Origin: Bacilli bacterium
GTDB taxonomy: Bacteria; Bacillota; Bacilli; Bacillales; Amphibacillaceae
Assembly: GCA_012838505.1 (NCBI GenBank)
Contig: DUPD01000030.1
Coordinates: 1 to 53,691, forward strand
DNA: 53,691 nt
Reading direction: 5' to 3'
Position 1 is the first letter of the stretch. Every line of letters begins with the position of its first letter. Shown piece after piece: positions 1-8,487 of this stretch. Made by a program: the position numbers and the translations under genes. The notes under the pieces were generated by a model. It searched no databases. It was not told the origin of the DNA and was given only the letters and a program-made list of their open reading frames with translations.

Positions 1-120
1 CTCAAGATGAGACTTCCCATCATTAGAGTAAGATCCCTCAGAGACGATGAGGTAGATAGGTTCGAGGTAGAAGCATGGTGACATGTGAAGCTGACGAATA
101 CTAATCGATCGAGGACTTAA
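1..120 (+). rRNA. 23S ribosomal RNA, 3' end (partial)
   Basis: The stretch ends with the conserved Bacillus-type 23S 3' sequence (ctgacgaatactaatcgatc followed by gaggacttaa), directly upstream of a 5S gene. The 5' part lies outside the window. The exact mature end is inferred from the conserved GAGGACTTAA block and may be off by a few bases. Confidence 0.93.
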
Positions 121-287
121 CTAAAAACAAAAAGCGGAATCATCCGTTTAACAACTTTGTAATTGATGTCACTTGTCAGGTGCAATTCTTATCTAGTTTT
201 CAGGGTATAATCAACAATTTTTAAAGGATTGTTCGATTAAAACCGTTCCCGTCCTGGGAACAACATCGAACGACCTACATCCTGTAG
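121..287 (+). other. 23S-5S transcribed spacer with two small hairpins
   Basis: No gene is seen here. Two short perfect hairpins lie just before the 5S gene: gttccc/gggaac around 244-260 and cctac/gtagg around 273-288. They sit where rRNA maturation enzymes cut the precursor, so a processing role is likely but inferred. Confidence 0.5.
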
Positions 288-402
288 GCCTAGTGACAAT
301 AGCGAAGAGGTCACACCTGTTCCCATACCGAACACAGAAGTTAAGCTCTTCAGCGCCGATGGTAGTTGGGTTTTCCCTGCGAGAGTAGGACGTCGCTAAG
401 CC
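288..402 (+). rRNA. 5S ribosomal RNA
   Basis: The core (agcgaagaggtcacacctgt, then the block ending cagcgccgatggtagt) matches Gram-positive 5S rRNA, and the ends (ctagtgac at the 5' side, gtcgctaag at the 3' side) pair to close helix I. The length of about 115 nt is typical. Boundaries are estimated from helix I. Confidence 0.95.
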
Positions 403-454
403 AAACAAATGAAGCTTTGTGAAGTAACAAATGGTATTTAAAATTTCCCATTGT

Positions 455-529
455 TCCACAGTAGCTCAGTGGTAGAGCAATCGGCTGTTAACCGATCGGT
501 CGTAGGTTCGAATCCTACCTGTGGAGCCA
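455..529 (+). tRNA. tRNA-Asn (GTT)
   Basis: The sequence folds as a complete cloverleaf: acceptor tccacag pairs with ctgtgga, the anticodon loop is ctgttaa (GTT), the T-loop is ggttcgaatcc, and CCA is encoded. It is the first tRNA of the rRNA operon's downstream cluster. Confidence 0.97.
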
Positions 530-555
530 TTTATTCAATTAAATTGATTATAAAT

Positions 556-628
556 GCTTCCATAGCTCAGTAGGTAGAGTGCATCCATGGTAAGGATGAG
601 GTCGCCGGTTCGATCCCGGCTGGAAGCT
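556..628 (+). tRNA. tRNA-Thr (GGT)
   Basis: Acceptor gcttcca pairs with tggaagc; the anticodon stem catcc/ggatg encloses loop atggtaa (GGT). The discriminator is T and CCA is not encoded, so the end must be added by tRNA nucleotidyltransferase. Confidence 0.95.
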
Positions 629-652
629 TTTGAATTTTTAACAACATGTTAT

Positions 653-727
653 GGCCCGTTGGTCAAGCGGTTAAGACACCGCCCTTTCACGGCGGTAACA
701 CGGGTTCGAATCCCGTACGGGTCACCA
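653..727 (+). tRNA. tRNA-Glu (TTC)
   Basis: Acceptor ggcccgt pairs with acgggtc with one G-U pair; anticodon loop ctttcac gives TTC; the T-arm is normal and CCA is encoded. Confidence 0.97.
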
Positions 728-785
728 TTTATTTTTGTATGATCTCAGTATTTTTGGATAACCTACTTTAGCAACTACTTATCAT

Positions 786-861
786 GGAGGATTAGCTCAG
801 CTGGGAGAGCACCTGCCTTACAAGCAGGGGGTCGCAGGTTCGAGCCCTGCATCCTCCACCA
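786..861 (+). tRNA. tRNA-Val (TAC)
   Basis: Acceptor ggaggat pairs with atcctcc, anticodon stem ctgcc/agcag flanks loop ttacaa (anticodon TAC), and CCA is encoded. Confidence 0.97.
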
Positions 862-870
862 TTTTAACGA

Positions 871-943
<73 letters not shown>

Positions 944-972
944 TGGTCTTTTGTTCAGTTAGATAAATATAC

Positions 973-1058
973 GGAGGGATAGCGAAGTTGGTCAAACGCG
1001 GCGGACTGTAAATCCGCTCCCATCGGGTTCGTAGGTTCGAGTCCTACTCCCTCCACCA
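973..1058 (+). tRNA. tRNA-Tyr (GTA)
   Basis: This is an 86-nt class II tRNA with a long variable arm after the anticodon stem (loop ctgtaaa, GTA). Acceptor ggaggga pairs with tccctcc and CCA is encoded. Confidence 0.96.
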
Positions 1059-1118
1059 TTTAATTCTTATAATAATACCGATAACAGTTTTGTATAAATG
1101 CTGTTATTTTCTTATTGG

Positions 1119-1190
1119 TGGGCTATCGCCAAGCGGTAAGGCAACGGTTTTTGGTTCCGTCATGCGTTGGTTCGAATCCAGCTAGCCCAG
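1119..1190 (+). tRNA. tRNA-Gln (TTG)
   Basis: Acceptor tgggcta pairs with tagccca; the anticodon stem acggt/tccgt, with one T-T mismatch next to the loop, encloses ttttggt (TTG). CCA is not encoded. It is the last tRNA before the terminator. Confidence 0.95.
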
Positions 1191-1206
1191 TAACCTAAAG
1201 TGAATA

Positions 1207-1240
1207 AACCCTTAAAACAAAATGTTTTAAGGGTTTTTTT
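1207..1240 (+). terminator. Rho-independent terminator of the rRNA-tRNA operon
   Basis: A perfect stem (aacccttaaaac with gttttaagggtt) is followed by a run of T. It lies 17 nt after tRNA-Gln and closes the stable-RNA operon. Confidence 0.92.
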
Positions 1241-1305
1241 AGGTCGAAAAGGTACCACATAATTGATAACATTGGTACTTTTGAATATAAAGATGATTTT
1301 GAGTG

Positions 1306-1314
1306 TGATATAAT
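1306..1314 (+). promoter_or_regulatory. Extended -10 promoter of cdaA operon
   Basis: TGATATAAT is a perfect extended -10 element (TG, one base, TATAAT) about 60 nt before cdaA. No good -35 hexamer is found at 17 nt spacing, which is common with extended -10 promoters. Assignment is inference from sequence only. Confidence 0.5.
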
Positions 1315-1375
1315 AAAACAAGTGATTACCAATTGAAATGAGTGGTTATGATATGAGTAGAGGGATGTGTGAGTC

Positions 1376-2200
1376 ATGCTTGGTGAGGGTTTAAATATCT
1401 TTAATATTCTTAGGGTCATCGTTGACATTACCCTTGTCTGGTATGTATTTTATAAACTGATTATGTTATTACGTGGTACGAAAGCAATCCAACTTTTAAA
1501 AGGGATTTTTGTCGTATTATTTATTTACTTAGTTAGTTATATATTGAATCTCCAAACAGTACAAGTAATGATTGAACAGGTGATTGTTTGGGGACCGGTT
1601 GCATTAATAGTTTTATTCCAACCTGAGCTCAGAAGAGCGCTCGAACAGATTGGACGAGGAAGTTTCTTTAGTCGAAACCGTCACTCGGAAGAGGAAATTT
1701 TAAATCAAATAATTGATGCACTAGTTACTTCTAGTAGCTACATGGGAAAACGACGAATTGGTGCGTTAATTACGATTGAAAGAGAAACAAATATGGGTGA
1801 TTATATTGAAACGGGAATCCCGATTCAGGGGCAATTATCTCATCAATTATTGACAAATATTTTTGTGCCGAACACACCTTTACACGATGGGGCGGTTATT
1901 ATTCATCACGATCAAATCATTGCGGCGGCCTGTTATTTACCACTCTCAGAAAGTCTGTTTATTTCTAAGGAGTTAGGAACTCGACATAGAGCAGCAATGG
2001 GGATTAGTGAGGTTAGTGATGCTTTAACAATCATTGTATCTGAGGAAACAGGAAATATATCTTATACGCGTAATGGAGAGCTACACAGAGATATTAGTCA
2101 AGAAGAATTAGGTAATTTGTTAAGGCAGGATTTAGGTACGAGTTTTAGTAAAACCCCTACATTGAAAACCTGGAACTGGAGGGGGAGAAAAAATGAATGA
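1376..2200 (+). CDS. cdaA: Diadenylate cyclase CdaA (membrane-bound c-di-AMP synthase)
   Basis: The enzyme condenses two ATP into cyclic di-AMP, the second messenger controlling potassium/osmolyte uptake and cell-wall homeostasis in Bacillota. The 274-residue protein has three N-terminal hydrophobic segments (about residues 10-80) and then a DAC domain with the two signature motifs: DGA at residues 171-173 in PLHDGAVII and GTRHR at 201-205. Length and domain order match the CdaA (YbbP) family rather than DisA. An agaggga ribosome site precedes ATG 1376. It overlaps the next gene cdaR by 8 nt, and glmM follows, the conserved cdaA-cdaR-glmM order. In the family CdaR and GlmM both bind CdaA and modulate its activity. 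Confidence 0.97.
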   Translation: MLGEGLNIFNILRVIVDITLVWYVFYKLIMLLRGTKAIQLLKGIFVVLFIYLVSYILNLQTVQVMIEQVIVWGPVALIVLFQPELRRALEQIGRGSFFSRNRHSEEEILNQIIDALVTSSSYMGKRRIGALITIERETNMGDYIETGIPIQGQLSHQLLTNIFVPNTPLHDGAVIIHHDQIIAAACYLPLSESLFISKELGTRHRAAMGISEVSDALTIIVSEETGNISYTRNGELHRDISQEELGNLLRQDLGTSFSKTPTLKTWNWRGRKNE

Positions 2201-3437
2201 ATGGTTAAATAAAACGTGGGTTATCCGGATGATCTCATTGTTGTTAGCGATCATTACGTTTATTGTGATTACCATTGATAATCAAGACACACGAACTGCA
2301 GATATTGGTAGTTTTGATTCAATCTTTAGTAGTTCGCAAGAGATTCAAGTTTTAGAAGATATTCCTGTTAACATTCAAATCGATGATCAAAAATATGTTG
2401 TTAGTGGTGTTCCACAAACAGTAACTGTGACGTTGCAAGGAACGGTAAGTGTTGTACAATCTACCGCTACCCAAAGGAATTTTGATGTGTTTGTTGATCT
2501 CGAAGGACTTGAGCCAGGTACTCATGTTGTACCGATTAAATACGAAGGCGTTTCAAACCGCGTGTCCGTAGATATTAGACCTAGTGAAGCTGAAGTTTTG
2601 ATAGAAGAGAGAGCAACAAATGAATACAAAGTAGGTGTTGATTTTACTAATCAAGATCGTTTAAAGCCTGGATTTGAATTACTTGAAGCGACTGTGATAC
2701 CAGAAACCGTACAAATTACGAGTTCGCATAATATCGTAGAACGAATTGCGATCGTAACGGCTTTTGTTGATCTTGAAGGTCTAGGAGAAGATATGACTTT
2801 TATCGATGTCCCTGTTCGAGTTTATGATCATGAAGGGAATCAACTAAATGCTCGGATTGAACCAGAGGTTGTCTCAGTTGAGGTGAAATTGGCCAGCCCT
2901 AATAAGACTGTGCCAGTAATGGTAGATACTACAGGTGAGATATCGGACGATTATCGGGTAACATCGATTTCGGTTGATGTTGAAGAAGTTGATGTTTATG
3001 CTGCTGAAGAAAACCTCGAGAGTATAAATATGGTACGAACGATGCCGATTGATTTATCAGGAATTACAGAGACAACGACAATTGAAGTTGGTTTAGCGAT
3101 GCCAGGTAATATTCGATTAGTCTCGCATGAAACGGTATCAGTTACAATTGAAGTCGAAGAATGGACTGAAGCAGTAATTGAAGATGTTGAAATCACTATT
3201 GAAAATTTAGCTGATGATTTTACTTCATCATTTATCGATCCTGAAACAGGAATGATTGATATTACCATATTAGGCTATCAATCAGATTTAACGGGAATGA
3301 GTTCAAGCGATTTTCAATTACGAATTGATTTAACTGGACTTGAAGATGGTGAACATCAATTACCATTAGATGTCATTGGACCGACAGGTATAGAATTTTC
3401 ACCAGAGATGGAAGAAGTAATTATTGAAGTTCAGTAA
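2193..3437 (+). CDS. cdaR: CdaA regulatory protein CdaR (YbbR-domain protein)
   Basis: CdaR is a membrane-anchored extracytoplasmic protein that tunes the diadenylate cyclase CdaA. The 414-residue product has one N-terminal membrane segment (about residues 9-27) and then successive beta-rich YbbR repeats; phrases such as DVFVDLEGLEPGTHVVPIKY and DFQLRIDLTGLEDGEHQLPL recur, typical of these repeats. The start overlaps the cdaA stop, so the two are translationally coupled, with ggaggggga upstream. The length is a little below the B. subtilis protein, compatible with four repeats. The mature domain is acidic (many D and E residues), which would suit an organism in salty or alkaline surroundings; that last point is inference. 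Confidence 0.93.
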   Translation: MNEWLNKTWVIRMISLLLAIITFIVITIDNQDTRTADIGSFDSIFSSSQEIQVLEDIPVNIQIDDQKYVVSGVPQTVTVTLQGTVSVVQSTATQRNFDVFVDLEGLEPGTHVVPIKYEGVSNRVSVDIRPSEAEVLIEERATNEYKVGVDFTNQDRLKPGFELLEATVIPETVQITSSHNIVERIAIVTAFVDLEGLGEDMTFIDVPVRVYDHEGNQLNARIEPEVVSVEVKLASPNKTVPVMVDTTGEISDDYRVTSISVDVEEVDVYAAEENLESINMVRTMPIDLSGITETTTIEVGLAMPGNIRLVSHETVSVTIEVEEWTEAVIEDVEITIENLADDFTSSFIDPETGMIDITILGYQSDLTGMSSSDFQLRIDLTGLEDGEHQLPLDVIGPTGIEFSPEMEEVIIEVQ

Positions 3438-3476
3438 CGAATAAAACTGTATTTGGAAACAAAGGAGAGGTACATG

Positions 3477-4823
3477 ATGGGTAAATATTTCGGAACAGAT
3501 GGTATACGAGGAGTAGCTAATGAACAATTAACGCCGGAATTAGCATTTAAGCTGGGCCGAGTAGGTGGATATGTACTGACAAGAGAAACTGAGAAACCGA
3601 AAGTGTTAATTGGAAAAGACACACGTATTTCAGGAGAAATGTTAGAAGGTGCTTTAATATCTGGATTGTTATCAATGGGAATAGAAGTCATGCGTTTAGG
3701 TGTTATTTCAACTCCTGGTGTAGCTTACTTAACTAAAGTGATGAGTGCAGAAGCAGGAATCATGATTTCGGCCTCACATAATCCTGTCGAGGATAATGGA
3801 ATTAAGTTTTTTGGACCAGACGGCTTCAAACTATCTGATGAGCAGGAGGAAGAGATCGAAGCTTTAATCGATGCAAAGGAAGATAATCTTCCACGTCCAA
3901 TTGGCTCTGAAATTGGTGTGATAAATGACTATTTTGAAGGTGGTCAAAAGTACTTACACTATTTAAAGCAGTCAGTTGATAATGAATTTGATGGTCTACA
4001 CGTTGCACTTGATTGTGCAAATGGATCAACTTCTTCACTAGCACCACATTTATTTGCGGATTTGGAAGCAGATATTTCAACGATTGGTGTTTCGCCTAAT
4101 GGCTTAAATATTAATGATGGTGTGGGTTCAACTCACCCTGAGTCGTTGCAAGCTCTAGTTGTTGAAAAGGAAGCTGATATTGGACTTGCTTTTGATGGCG
4201 ATGGTGATCGATTAATTGTTGTTGATGAAAAAGGGAAGGTTATTGATGGAGATCAAATCATCTTCATCTGTGCAGATTACCTGAATAAGCGTGGGCTTCT
4301 CCGCCATTCAACAGTTGTATCAACGGTAATGAGTAATCTAGGCTTTTATAAAGGTTTAGAGGAAATGGAAATCAAGAGCAGTAAAACGGATGTTGGTGAT
4401 CGTTACGTCGTTGAAGAAATGCGAAAAGGTGGATTTAATTTAGGTGGAGAACAATCAGGACATATTGTCTTCTTGGATTATATTACAACGGGTGATGGGA
4501 TGTTAACGGCACTTCAGTTGTTAGATATCATGAAGGAGACGGGTAAACCAATTTCTGAATTAGCTGCTAAAATGAAAAAGTTCCCTCAAGTATTAAAAAA
4601 TATTGAGGTTGCAGATAAGCATCAAGTATTTGTTGATCAGCGTGTGCAAGATGTAATTGATAAAGTAGAAGCTGATTTAGGTGACGAGGGTCGTGTATTA
4701 GTTCGACCTTCAGGAACTGAATCACTTGTTCGTGTAATGGTTGAAGCGAAAACAATTGAACGTTGTGATGAAGCAGTAAACCAAATTGTTGACGTGATTG
4801 AAGATGTGTTGGGGTTAGCTTAA
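3477..4823 (+). CDS. glmM: Phosphoglucosamine mutase GlmM
   Basis: GlmM converts glucosamine-6-phosphate to glucosamine-1-phosphate, the entry to UDP-GlcNAc and peptidoglycan synthesis. The protein begins [12 protein letters not shown] and carries the phosphoserine loop ISASHNP, the magnesium loop FDGDGDR and the C-terminal phosphate-binding RPSGTES. A longer frame opens at 3453, but the aaaggagagg site at 3461-3470 fits ATG 3477 (6 nt spacing) and gives 448 residues, the length of the B. subtilis enzyme, so I chose it; ATG 3474 is the alternative. In many Bacillus genomes glmS follows; here a terminator and a convergent gene follow instead, so glmS must be elsewhere. Confidence 0.97.
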   Translation: MGKYFGTDGIRGVANEQLTPELAFKLGRVGGYVLTRETEKPKVLIGKDTRISGEMLEGALISGLLSMGIEVMRLGVISTPGVAYLTKVMSAEAGIMISASHNPVEDNGIKFFGPDGFKLSDEQEEEIEALIDAKEDNLPRPIGSEIGVINDYFEGGQKYLHYLKQSVDNEFDGLHVALDCANGSTSSLAPHLFADLEADISTIGVSPNGLNINDGVGSTHPESLQALVVEKEADIGLAFDGDGDRLIVVDEKGKVIDGDQIIFICADYLNKRGLLRHSTVVSTVMSNLGFYKGLEEMEIKSSKTDVGDRYVVEEMRKGGFNLGGEQSGHIVFLDYITTGDGMLTALQLLDIMKETGKPISELAAKMKKFPQVLKNIEVADKHQVFVDQRVQDVIDKVEADLGDEGRVLVRPSGTESLVRVMVEAKTIERCDEAVNQIVDVIEDVLGLA

Positions 4824-4840
4824 AAAGGTTATTTTATATA

Positions 4841-4882
4841 AACTGGAATCTTCACTATTTGCAGTGTTGATTCCAGTTTTTT
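4841..4882 (+). terminator. Terminator after glmM
   Basis: A stem aactggaatc/gattccagtt with an inner cact/agtg helix is followed by a T run. It lies between the convergent glmM and cupin genes and probably also limits readthrough from the other side. Confidence 0.88.
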
Positions 4883-4888
4883 GCTCTA

Positions 4889-5437
4889 TTAATGATGCTC
4901 AGCTGCTAATGCCTCAGCTTTGGTCTGGTGAACAGTACCGAATGCATGCTCGGGTGGCGCGTAAATTGAATAAAGCTTTAGTGGTTGGTTACCAGTGTTC
5001 TTGATATTATGCCACGTGCCAGCTGGTACCATAATGGCAGATCCAGATGCTACCCTTCTTTGGAAAGTTAATTGTTCTTTGTTGTCTCCCATTAGTACTA
5101 AACCATTCCCAGCTTCAATTCTTAAAAATTGATCATGATTAGAATGGATTTCTAAACCAATCTCATCCCCGACTTTAATACTCATCAATGTGACTTGAAG
5201 GTATTTCCCTGTCCAAATTGCTGTCCGAAATGTTTTATTTTGTTTGGTTGCTTGGCTTATATTAATGACAGATGGTTTTCGTCCTTGATCTTTTGAGAAT
5301 GGGGGCTGATCATGATTTACAATATACGTTGTTAAATCTTGATGATCGATCTCAAAAGGATATCCCGACCAGTTTTGTTGCGTGGTTGGGTTAAATACCG
5401 GGTAATTATAATAATATGGCCAATGATAATCATTCAT
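4889..5437 (-). CDS. Cupin-domain protein
   Basis: The 182-residue protein has a tyrosine/proline-rich N-terminus (residues 1-30) and a single cupin barrel: motif 1 around GDEIGLEIHSNHDQFLRIEAG, where H and E residues would bind a metal, and motif 2 around GSAIMVPAGTWHNIKNTG. This resembles Bacillota and clostridial cupins annotated as mannose-6-phosphate-isomerase-like. No catalytic function can be assigned. It stands alone, read from a gaggaga ribosome site, and is convergent with glmM. There is no signal peptide, so a cytoplasmic location is expected. Confidence 0.85.
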   Translation of the reverse strand: MNDYHWPYYYNYPVFNPTTQQNWSGYPFEIDHQDLTTYIVNHDQPPFSKDQGRKPSVINISQATKQNKTFRTAIWTGKYLQVTLMSIKVGDEIGLEIHSNHDQFLRIEAGNGLVLMGDNKEQLTFQRRVASGSAIMVPAGTWHNIKNTGNQPLKLYSIYAPPEHAFGTVHQTKAEALAAEHH

Positions 5438-5534
5438 GTTTTTATCTCCTCATTTGTTTAGTCATGTTACTGTATGCGATTAGCCTATATATGGTACGTA
5501 ATAATAAGTTGATGTAAAGTCTGATTTAAATCTA

Positions 5535-5563
5535 TTGAATCCGACTGAGTGCTATGCTATTTT
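5535..5563 (+). promoter_or_regulatory. Promoter of the chromate-transporter gene
   Basis: TTGAAT and TATTTT are separated by 17 nt, and a TG lies one base before the -10, giving an extended -10 element. It lies about 50 nt before the gene start. Confidence 0.45.
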
Positions 5564-5615
5564 TGAAATACCCTTTTTAAAACGAAACTAGTAAGATAGT
5601 AGAGGTGGCTTGGTT

Positions 5616-6803
5616 ATGGGAGATAAGCGAGATAGTCTGTTAAAGAGATGGATCGAAATCTTTGTTGTGACATTACGACTTGGCTTAACGTCATTTGGTG
5701 GGCCAATTGCTCATTTAGGGTATTTCCATGAGGAATACGTGCAGAGAAGAAAATGGTTAGATGAAAAAAGTTACTTAGACTTAGTTGCACTTTCGCAATT
5801 CTTACCCGGACCAGCTAGCAGTCAGACTGGGATTGGAATTGGGGTGATGCGCGGAGGTGTAGTAGGTGGAATTGTAGCTTTTTTGGGTTTTTCTTTACCG
5901 TCTGCGATTGCGTTGATGACTTTTGCGACCTTTCTAACGACATTTGGCATCGAAGATTCAGCTGCAATTAAAGGATTGCAAGTGGTTGCTGTTGCAGTTG
6001 TGGCTAAAGCTGTTTTAGGGATGGCGGAAAAATCAACGCCAAATTTAAAAACAAAGCTCATTGCACTTTTTGCCTTACTTGTCACTTTATTATGGCAAAC
6101 GGTTTACGCACAAATTATTGCAATCTTATTAGCTGGCTTAGTTGGATTTGTTCTGTTTAAAGTAAAGGATGAGCAAACAAATCAATCAACGAGTGAATTT
6201 CCAATTTCACATCGAGTCGGCTATATTTGCTTAACATTATTTTTTGGTTTTTTAATTGGATTACCGATCTTAAGTGGTTTGATCGACTTACCATGGTTAA
6301 CTCTATTTGATAGTTTTTATCGCTCAGGTTCGCTCGTCTTTGGGGGTGGTCATGTCGTGCTGCCATTACTTGAGCAAGAAATCGTTACGGCGGGATGGAT
6401 GACGCAACAAGAATTTCTAACTGGATTCGGTGCGACTCAAGCTGTACCTGGTCCGTTGTTTACATTTGTTGCGTATATTGGGACAATTATTAATGGTTGG
6501 TTAGGTGGGTTCCTTTCCTTTTTAGCGATCTATTTCCCTGCTATTTTGTTGATAATTGGTGTGCTACCTTTTTGGGAAGCACTTAGAAATAAGCCAAAAA
6601 TAAAAGGAGCTTTAATTGGGGTTAATGCATCTGTTGTGGGAATTTTAATTTCTGCCCTTTATACGCCGATTTGGACGAACGCTGTTCAAACAACGACTGA
6701 CTTTGCGTTAGTGGCTATTTTGTTTAGTATGCTAGCCTTTTTAAAACTACCTTCTTGGTCGGTTGTAATCGCTGGTATCATCGGTGGTTGGATCTTATTT
6801 TAA
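5616..6803 (+). CDS. chrA: Chromate transporter family protein (two fused CHR domains)
   Basis: The product is an integral membrane protein of the CHR family, whose studied members export chromate; many family members have untested substrates. The long form seen here has two homologous halves. The first contains FGGPIAHLGYFHEEYV and LPGPASSQTGIGIG, the second FGGGHVVLPLLEQE and AVPGPLFTFVAYIG, each followed by several hydrophobic segments. A TTG at 5610 would extend the frame by two residues, but agaggtgg at 5601-5608 fits ATG 5616 (7 nt), giving 395 residues. It is monocistronic with its own promoter and terminator. No chrB-type regulator is nearby, so substrate and regulation are open. Confidence 0.88.
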   Translation: MGDKRDSLLKRWIEIFVVTLRLGLTSFGGPIAHLGYFHEEYVQRRKWLDEKSYLDLVALSQFLPGPASSQTGIGIGVMRGGVVGGIVAFLGFSLPSAIALMTFATFLTTFGIEDSAAIKGLQVVAVAVVAKAVLGMAEKSTPNLKTKLIALFALLVTLLWQTVYAQIIAILLAGLVGFVLFKVKDEQTNQSTSEFPISHRVGYICLTLFFGFLIGLPILSGLIDLPWLTLFDSFYRSGSLVFGGGHVVLPLLEQEIVTAGWMTQQEFLTGFGATQAVPGPLFTFVAYIGTIINGWLGGFLSFLAIYFPAILLIIGVLPFWEALRNKPKIKGALIGVNASVVGILISALYTPIWTNAVQTTTDFALVAILFSMLAFLKLPSWSVVIAGIIGGWILF

Positions 6804-6809
6804 TTAAAC

Positions 6810-6843
6810 AAAGGAGCCTGTCCTTTTTGGATCGGCTCCTTTG
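6810..6843 (+). terminator. Terminator between chrA and the convergent LURP-one gene
   Basis: A stem aaaggagcc/ggctccttt encloses a 15-nt loop. T-rich flanks are present on both strands, so it may work in both directions. Confidence 0.75.
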
Positions 6844-6869
6844 TGTTTGGTGAATTTTTTATGAAAAAA

Positions 6870-7361
6870 TTAATTAGAATTTGCAGCTGCTCGTTCATTT
6901 GATTTGACAAAATCAATTGCTACGACAATTGCAATCACAATGTGTTCATAGGCTTCATCGATCACGTGGACGTCGTATGTGTCACCCCAAGTAAACCATC
7001 TTTCGTTTACGTGGGCTATTTTTTTACCTTGTTTAAAGACTTCAAAGTTTTTATCCCACCAGTCGCCGCTGATTTCAATGTCAGAGCTATCGATTCGGTA
7101 GCGATCTCTGAAGAAGGTGAATTCTTTAATGATTGTCATGATTTCATTGCCGTCAGCCTCTACATAAAATTTTGGTAGAAAACTGAAGACTTTTTTAGTG
7201 ATTAAGGCAACTAGATGGCCGTTGACATCTTCAATTTCAAAGGTTTTTGGGATTGAAAAGAAGCTACCTCGGATAAAGTAACGGTCTTGTTCATGCTCAT
7301 CTTTGACGGTAAAGCGTTCGCCTAAACTAAAGACTTTTTGTTTAATATACAAATGACTCAT
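6870..7361 (-). CDS. LURP-one-related (YxjI-type) protein
   Basis: The 163-residue product matches the bacterial LURP-one/YxjI family, a Tubby-like 12-stranded barrel around a hydrophobic helix. Seen features are the N-terminal MSHLYIKQKVFSLGERFTVKD, a repeated strand pattern (YFIRGSFFSIPKTFEIEDVNG) and a hydrophobic C-terminal helix near EHIVIAIVVAIDFV. The biochemical role of this family in bacteria is not established. It is a single gene with an agaaggttga-type ribosome site. No signal peptide is present. Confidence 0.82.
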   Translation of the reverse strand: MSHLYIKQKVFSLGERFTVKDEHEQDRYFIRGSFFSIPKTFEIEDVNGHLVALITKKVFSFLPKFYVEADGNEIMTIIKEFTFFRDRYRIDSSDIEISGDWWDKNFEVFKQGKKIAHVNERWFTWGDTYDVHVIDEAYEHIVIAIVVAIDFVKSNERAAANSN

Positions 7362-7554
7362 CGATCAACCTTCTTTCTAAATTTATTATGGACATTTAAT
7401 GCTAGGTTATTTTTATTATACATGATCGCATGTGAAAAAAATTATAATTTCTTCAAAAACTCCTTATAGTAAGCTATGATTAAATTAAATTCTATTCATG
7501 AGATGTGAAGTGGTAACAATTTCAATCCAATCAATAAAATAATGAGGTGGAAAA

Positions 7555-8430
7555 ATGCGTAAAGAACAGGAAATGTTTGATTTAATTTTAGCTGTTGCGG
7601 AGAAGGATAAACGGGTACGAGCTGTTGGTTTGAACGGATCGAGGACAAATCCGAATGCACCTAAAGATATTTTTCAAGATTATGATATTGTCTATCTAGT
7701 GACTGAAATCGAGTCGTTCCTTGAACAACCAAACTGGGTAGATGTTTTTGGCGAGCAGATTATTATGCAAACACCGGAGGACATGTCCCTATTTCCACCA
7801 GAGCTAGGGAATCGTTATTCGTATCTGATGTTGTTCACTGATGGGAATCGAATTGATTTAACGCTAATTCCGATTAAAGATCAAATCGAATACATTAAAG
7901 AAGATAAGTTAACAAAAATTTTATTAGATAAAGATCAGTCACTTCCAATGATTTCGTCACCGACAGATCAAGATTATTGGGTTAAAAAGCCGACTGATCA
8001 GCAGTACCTTGATTGTTGTAATGAATTTTGGTGGATAACGACTTATATCGCCAAGGGGCTATGGCGTGGTGAGCTTCTTTACGCACTTGATCATCTAAAT
8101 CGTTATTGTCGTCCGATGCTATATAAAATGTTGGAGTGGCAGGTAGGAATTGAAAAGAATTTTTCAGTTAGTGTTGGAAAGTCAGAAAAATATTTAGCTA
8201 ACTATCTTGAAAGAGAGCAGTGGGAGCGGGTGTTGACTACTTTTCCCGAAGCATCATATGAAAGTGTGTGGCGGGCGTTATTTGAGATGGTTGGTTTGTT
8301 TCGTGATACAGCTGCCTCTGTTGCTGAATGCTTGGAATTTGACTATCCAGTTGGATGGGATCAACGGGTTTCGGCATATTTAAATAAAGTAAAGGCACTC
8401 CCAAAAAATGCGACCAAATTTCCTGAGTAA
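7555..8430 (+). CDS. AadK-like aminoglycoside 6-adenylyltransferase
   Basis: The family transfers AMP from ATP to the 6-hydroxyl of streptomycin. The 291-residue protein shows the nucleotidyltransferase signature GSRTNPNAPKDIFQDYDI, with GSR and the metal-binding DYD, then a second acidic strand in GNRIDLTLIPI, and the conserved CCNEFWWITTYIAKGL helix of the ANT(6)/AadK group. It is colinear with B. subtilis AadK over its whole length from my memory of that protein. It is chromosomal with no mobile element beside it, so it may be intrinsic rather than acquired. Whether it confers resistance cannot be told from sequence. An aatgaggtgg ribosome site precedes ATG 7555. Confidence 0.88.
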   Translation: MRKEQEMFDLILAVAEKDKRVRAVGLNGSRTNPNAPKDIFQDYDIVYLVTEIESFLEQPNWVDVFGEQIIMQTPEDMSLFPPELGNRYSYLMLFTDGNRIDLTLIPIKDQIEYIKEDKLTKILLDKDQSLPMISSPTDQDYWVKKPTDQQYLDCCNEFWWITTYIAKGLWRGELLYALDHLNRYCRPMLYKMLEWQVGIEKNFSVSVGKSEKYLANYLEREQWERVLTTFPEASYESVWRALFEMVGLFRDTAASVAECLEFDYPVGWDQRVSAYLNKVKALPKNATKFPE

Positions 8431-8437
8431 TCTAGCA

Positions 8438-8475
8438 GTAAAAAAATCGTGTTGGTCATGTGATCAGCACGATTT
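8438..8475 (-). terminator. Terminator between convergent aadK-like and membrane-protein genes
   Basis: A stem aaatcgtg/cacgattt is extended by tgatca-type pairing inside. The T run follows the stem on the minus strand, so it fits best as the terminator of the minus-strand gene; its plus-strand tail is poor. Confidence 0.75.
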
Positions 8476-8487
8476 GCTAGAATTGAT

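Noticed and set aside
211-459. 82-codon open frame on the minus strand
   Set aside because: It runs across the 5S rRNA gene in antisense; no ribosome site and the sequence is fully explained by the rRNA.
3453-3476. Longer glmM start at ATG 3453
   Set aside because: The ribosome site lies downstream of it, and the family protein begins at MGKYFGTDG.
5610-5615. TTG start for the chromate transporter
   Set aside because: It directly abuts the ribosome site; ATG 5616 is correctly spaced.
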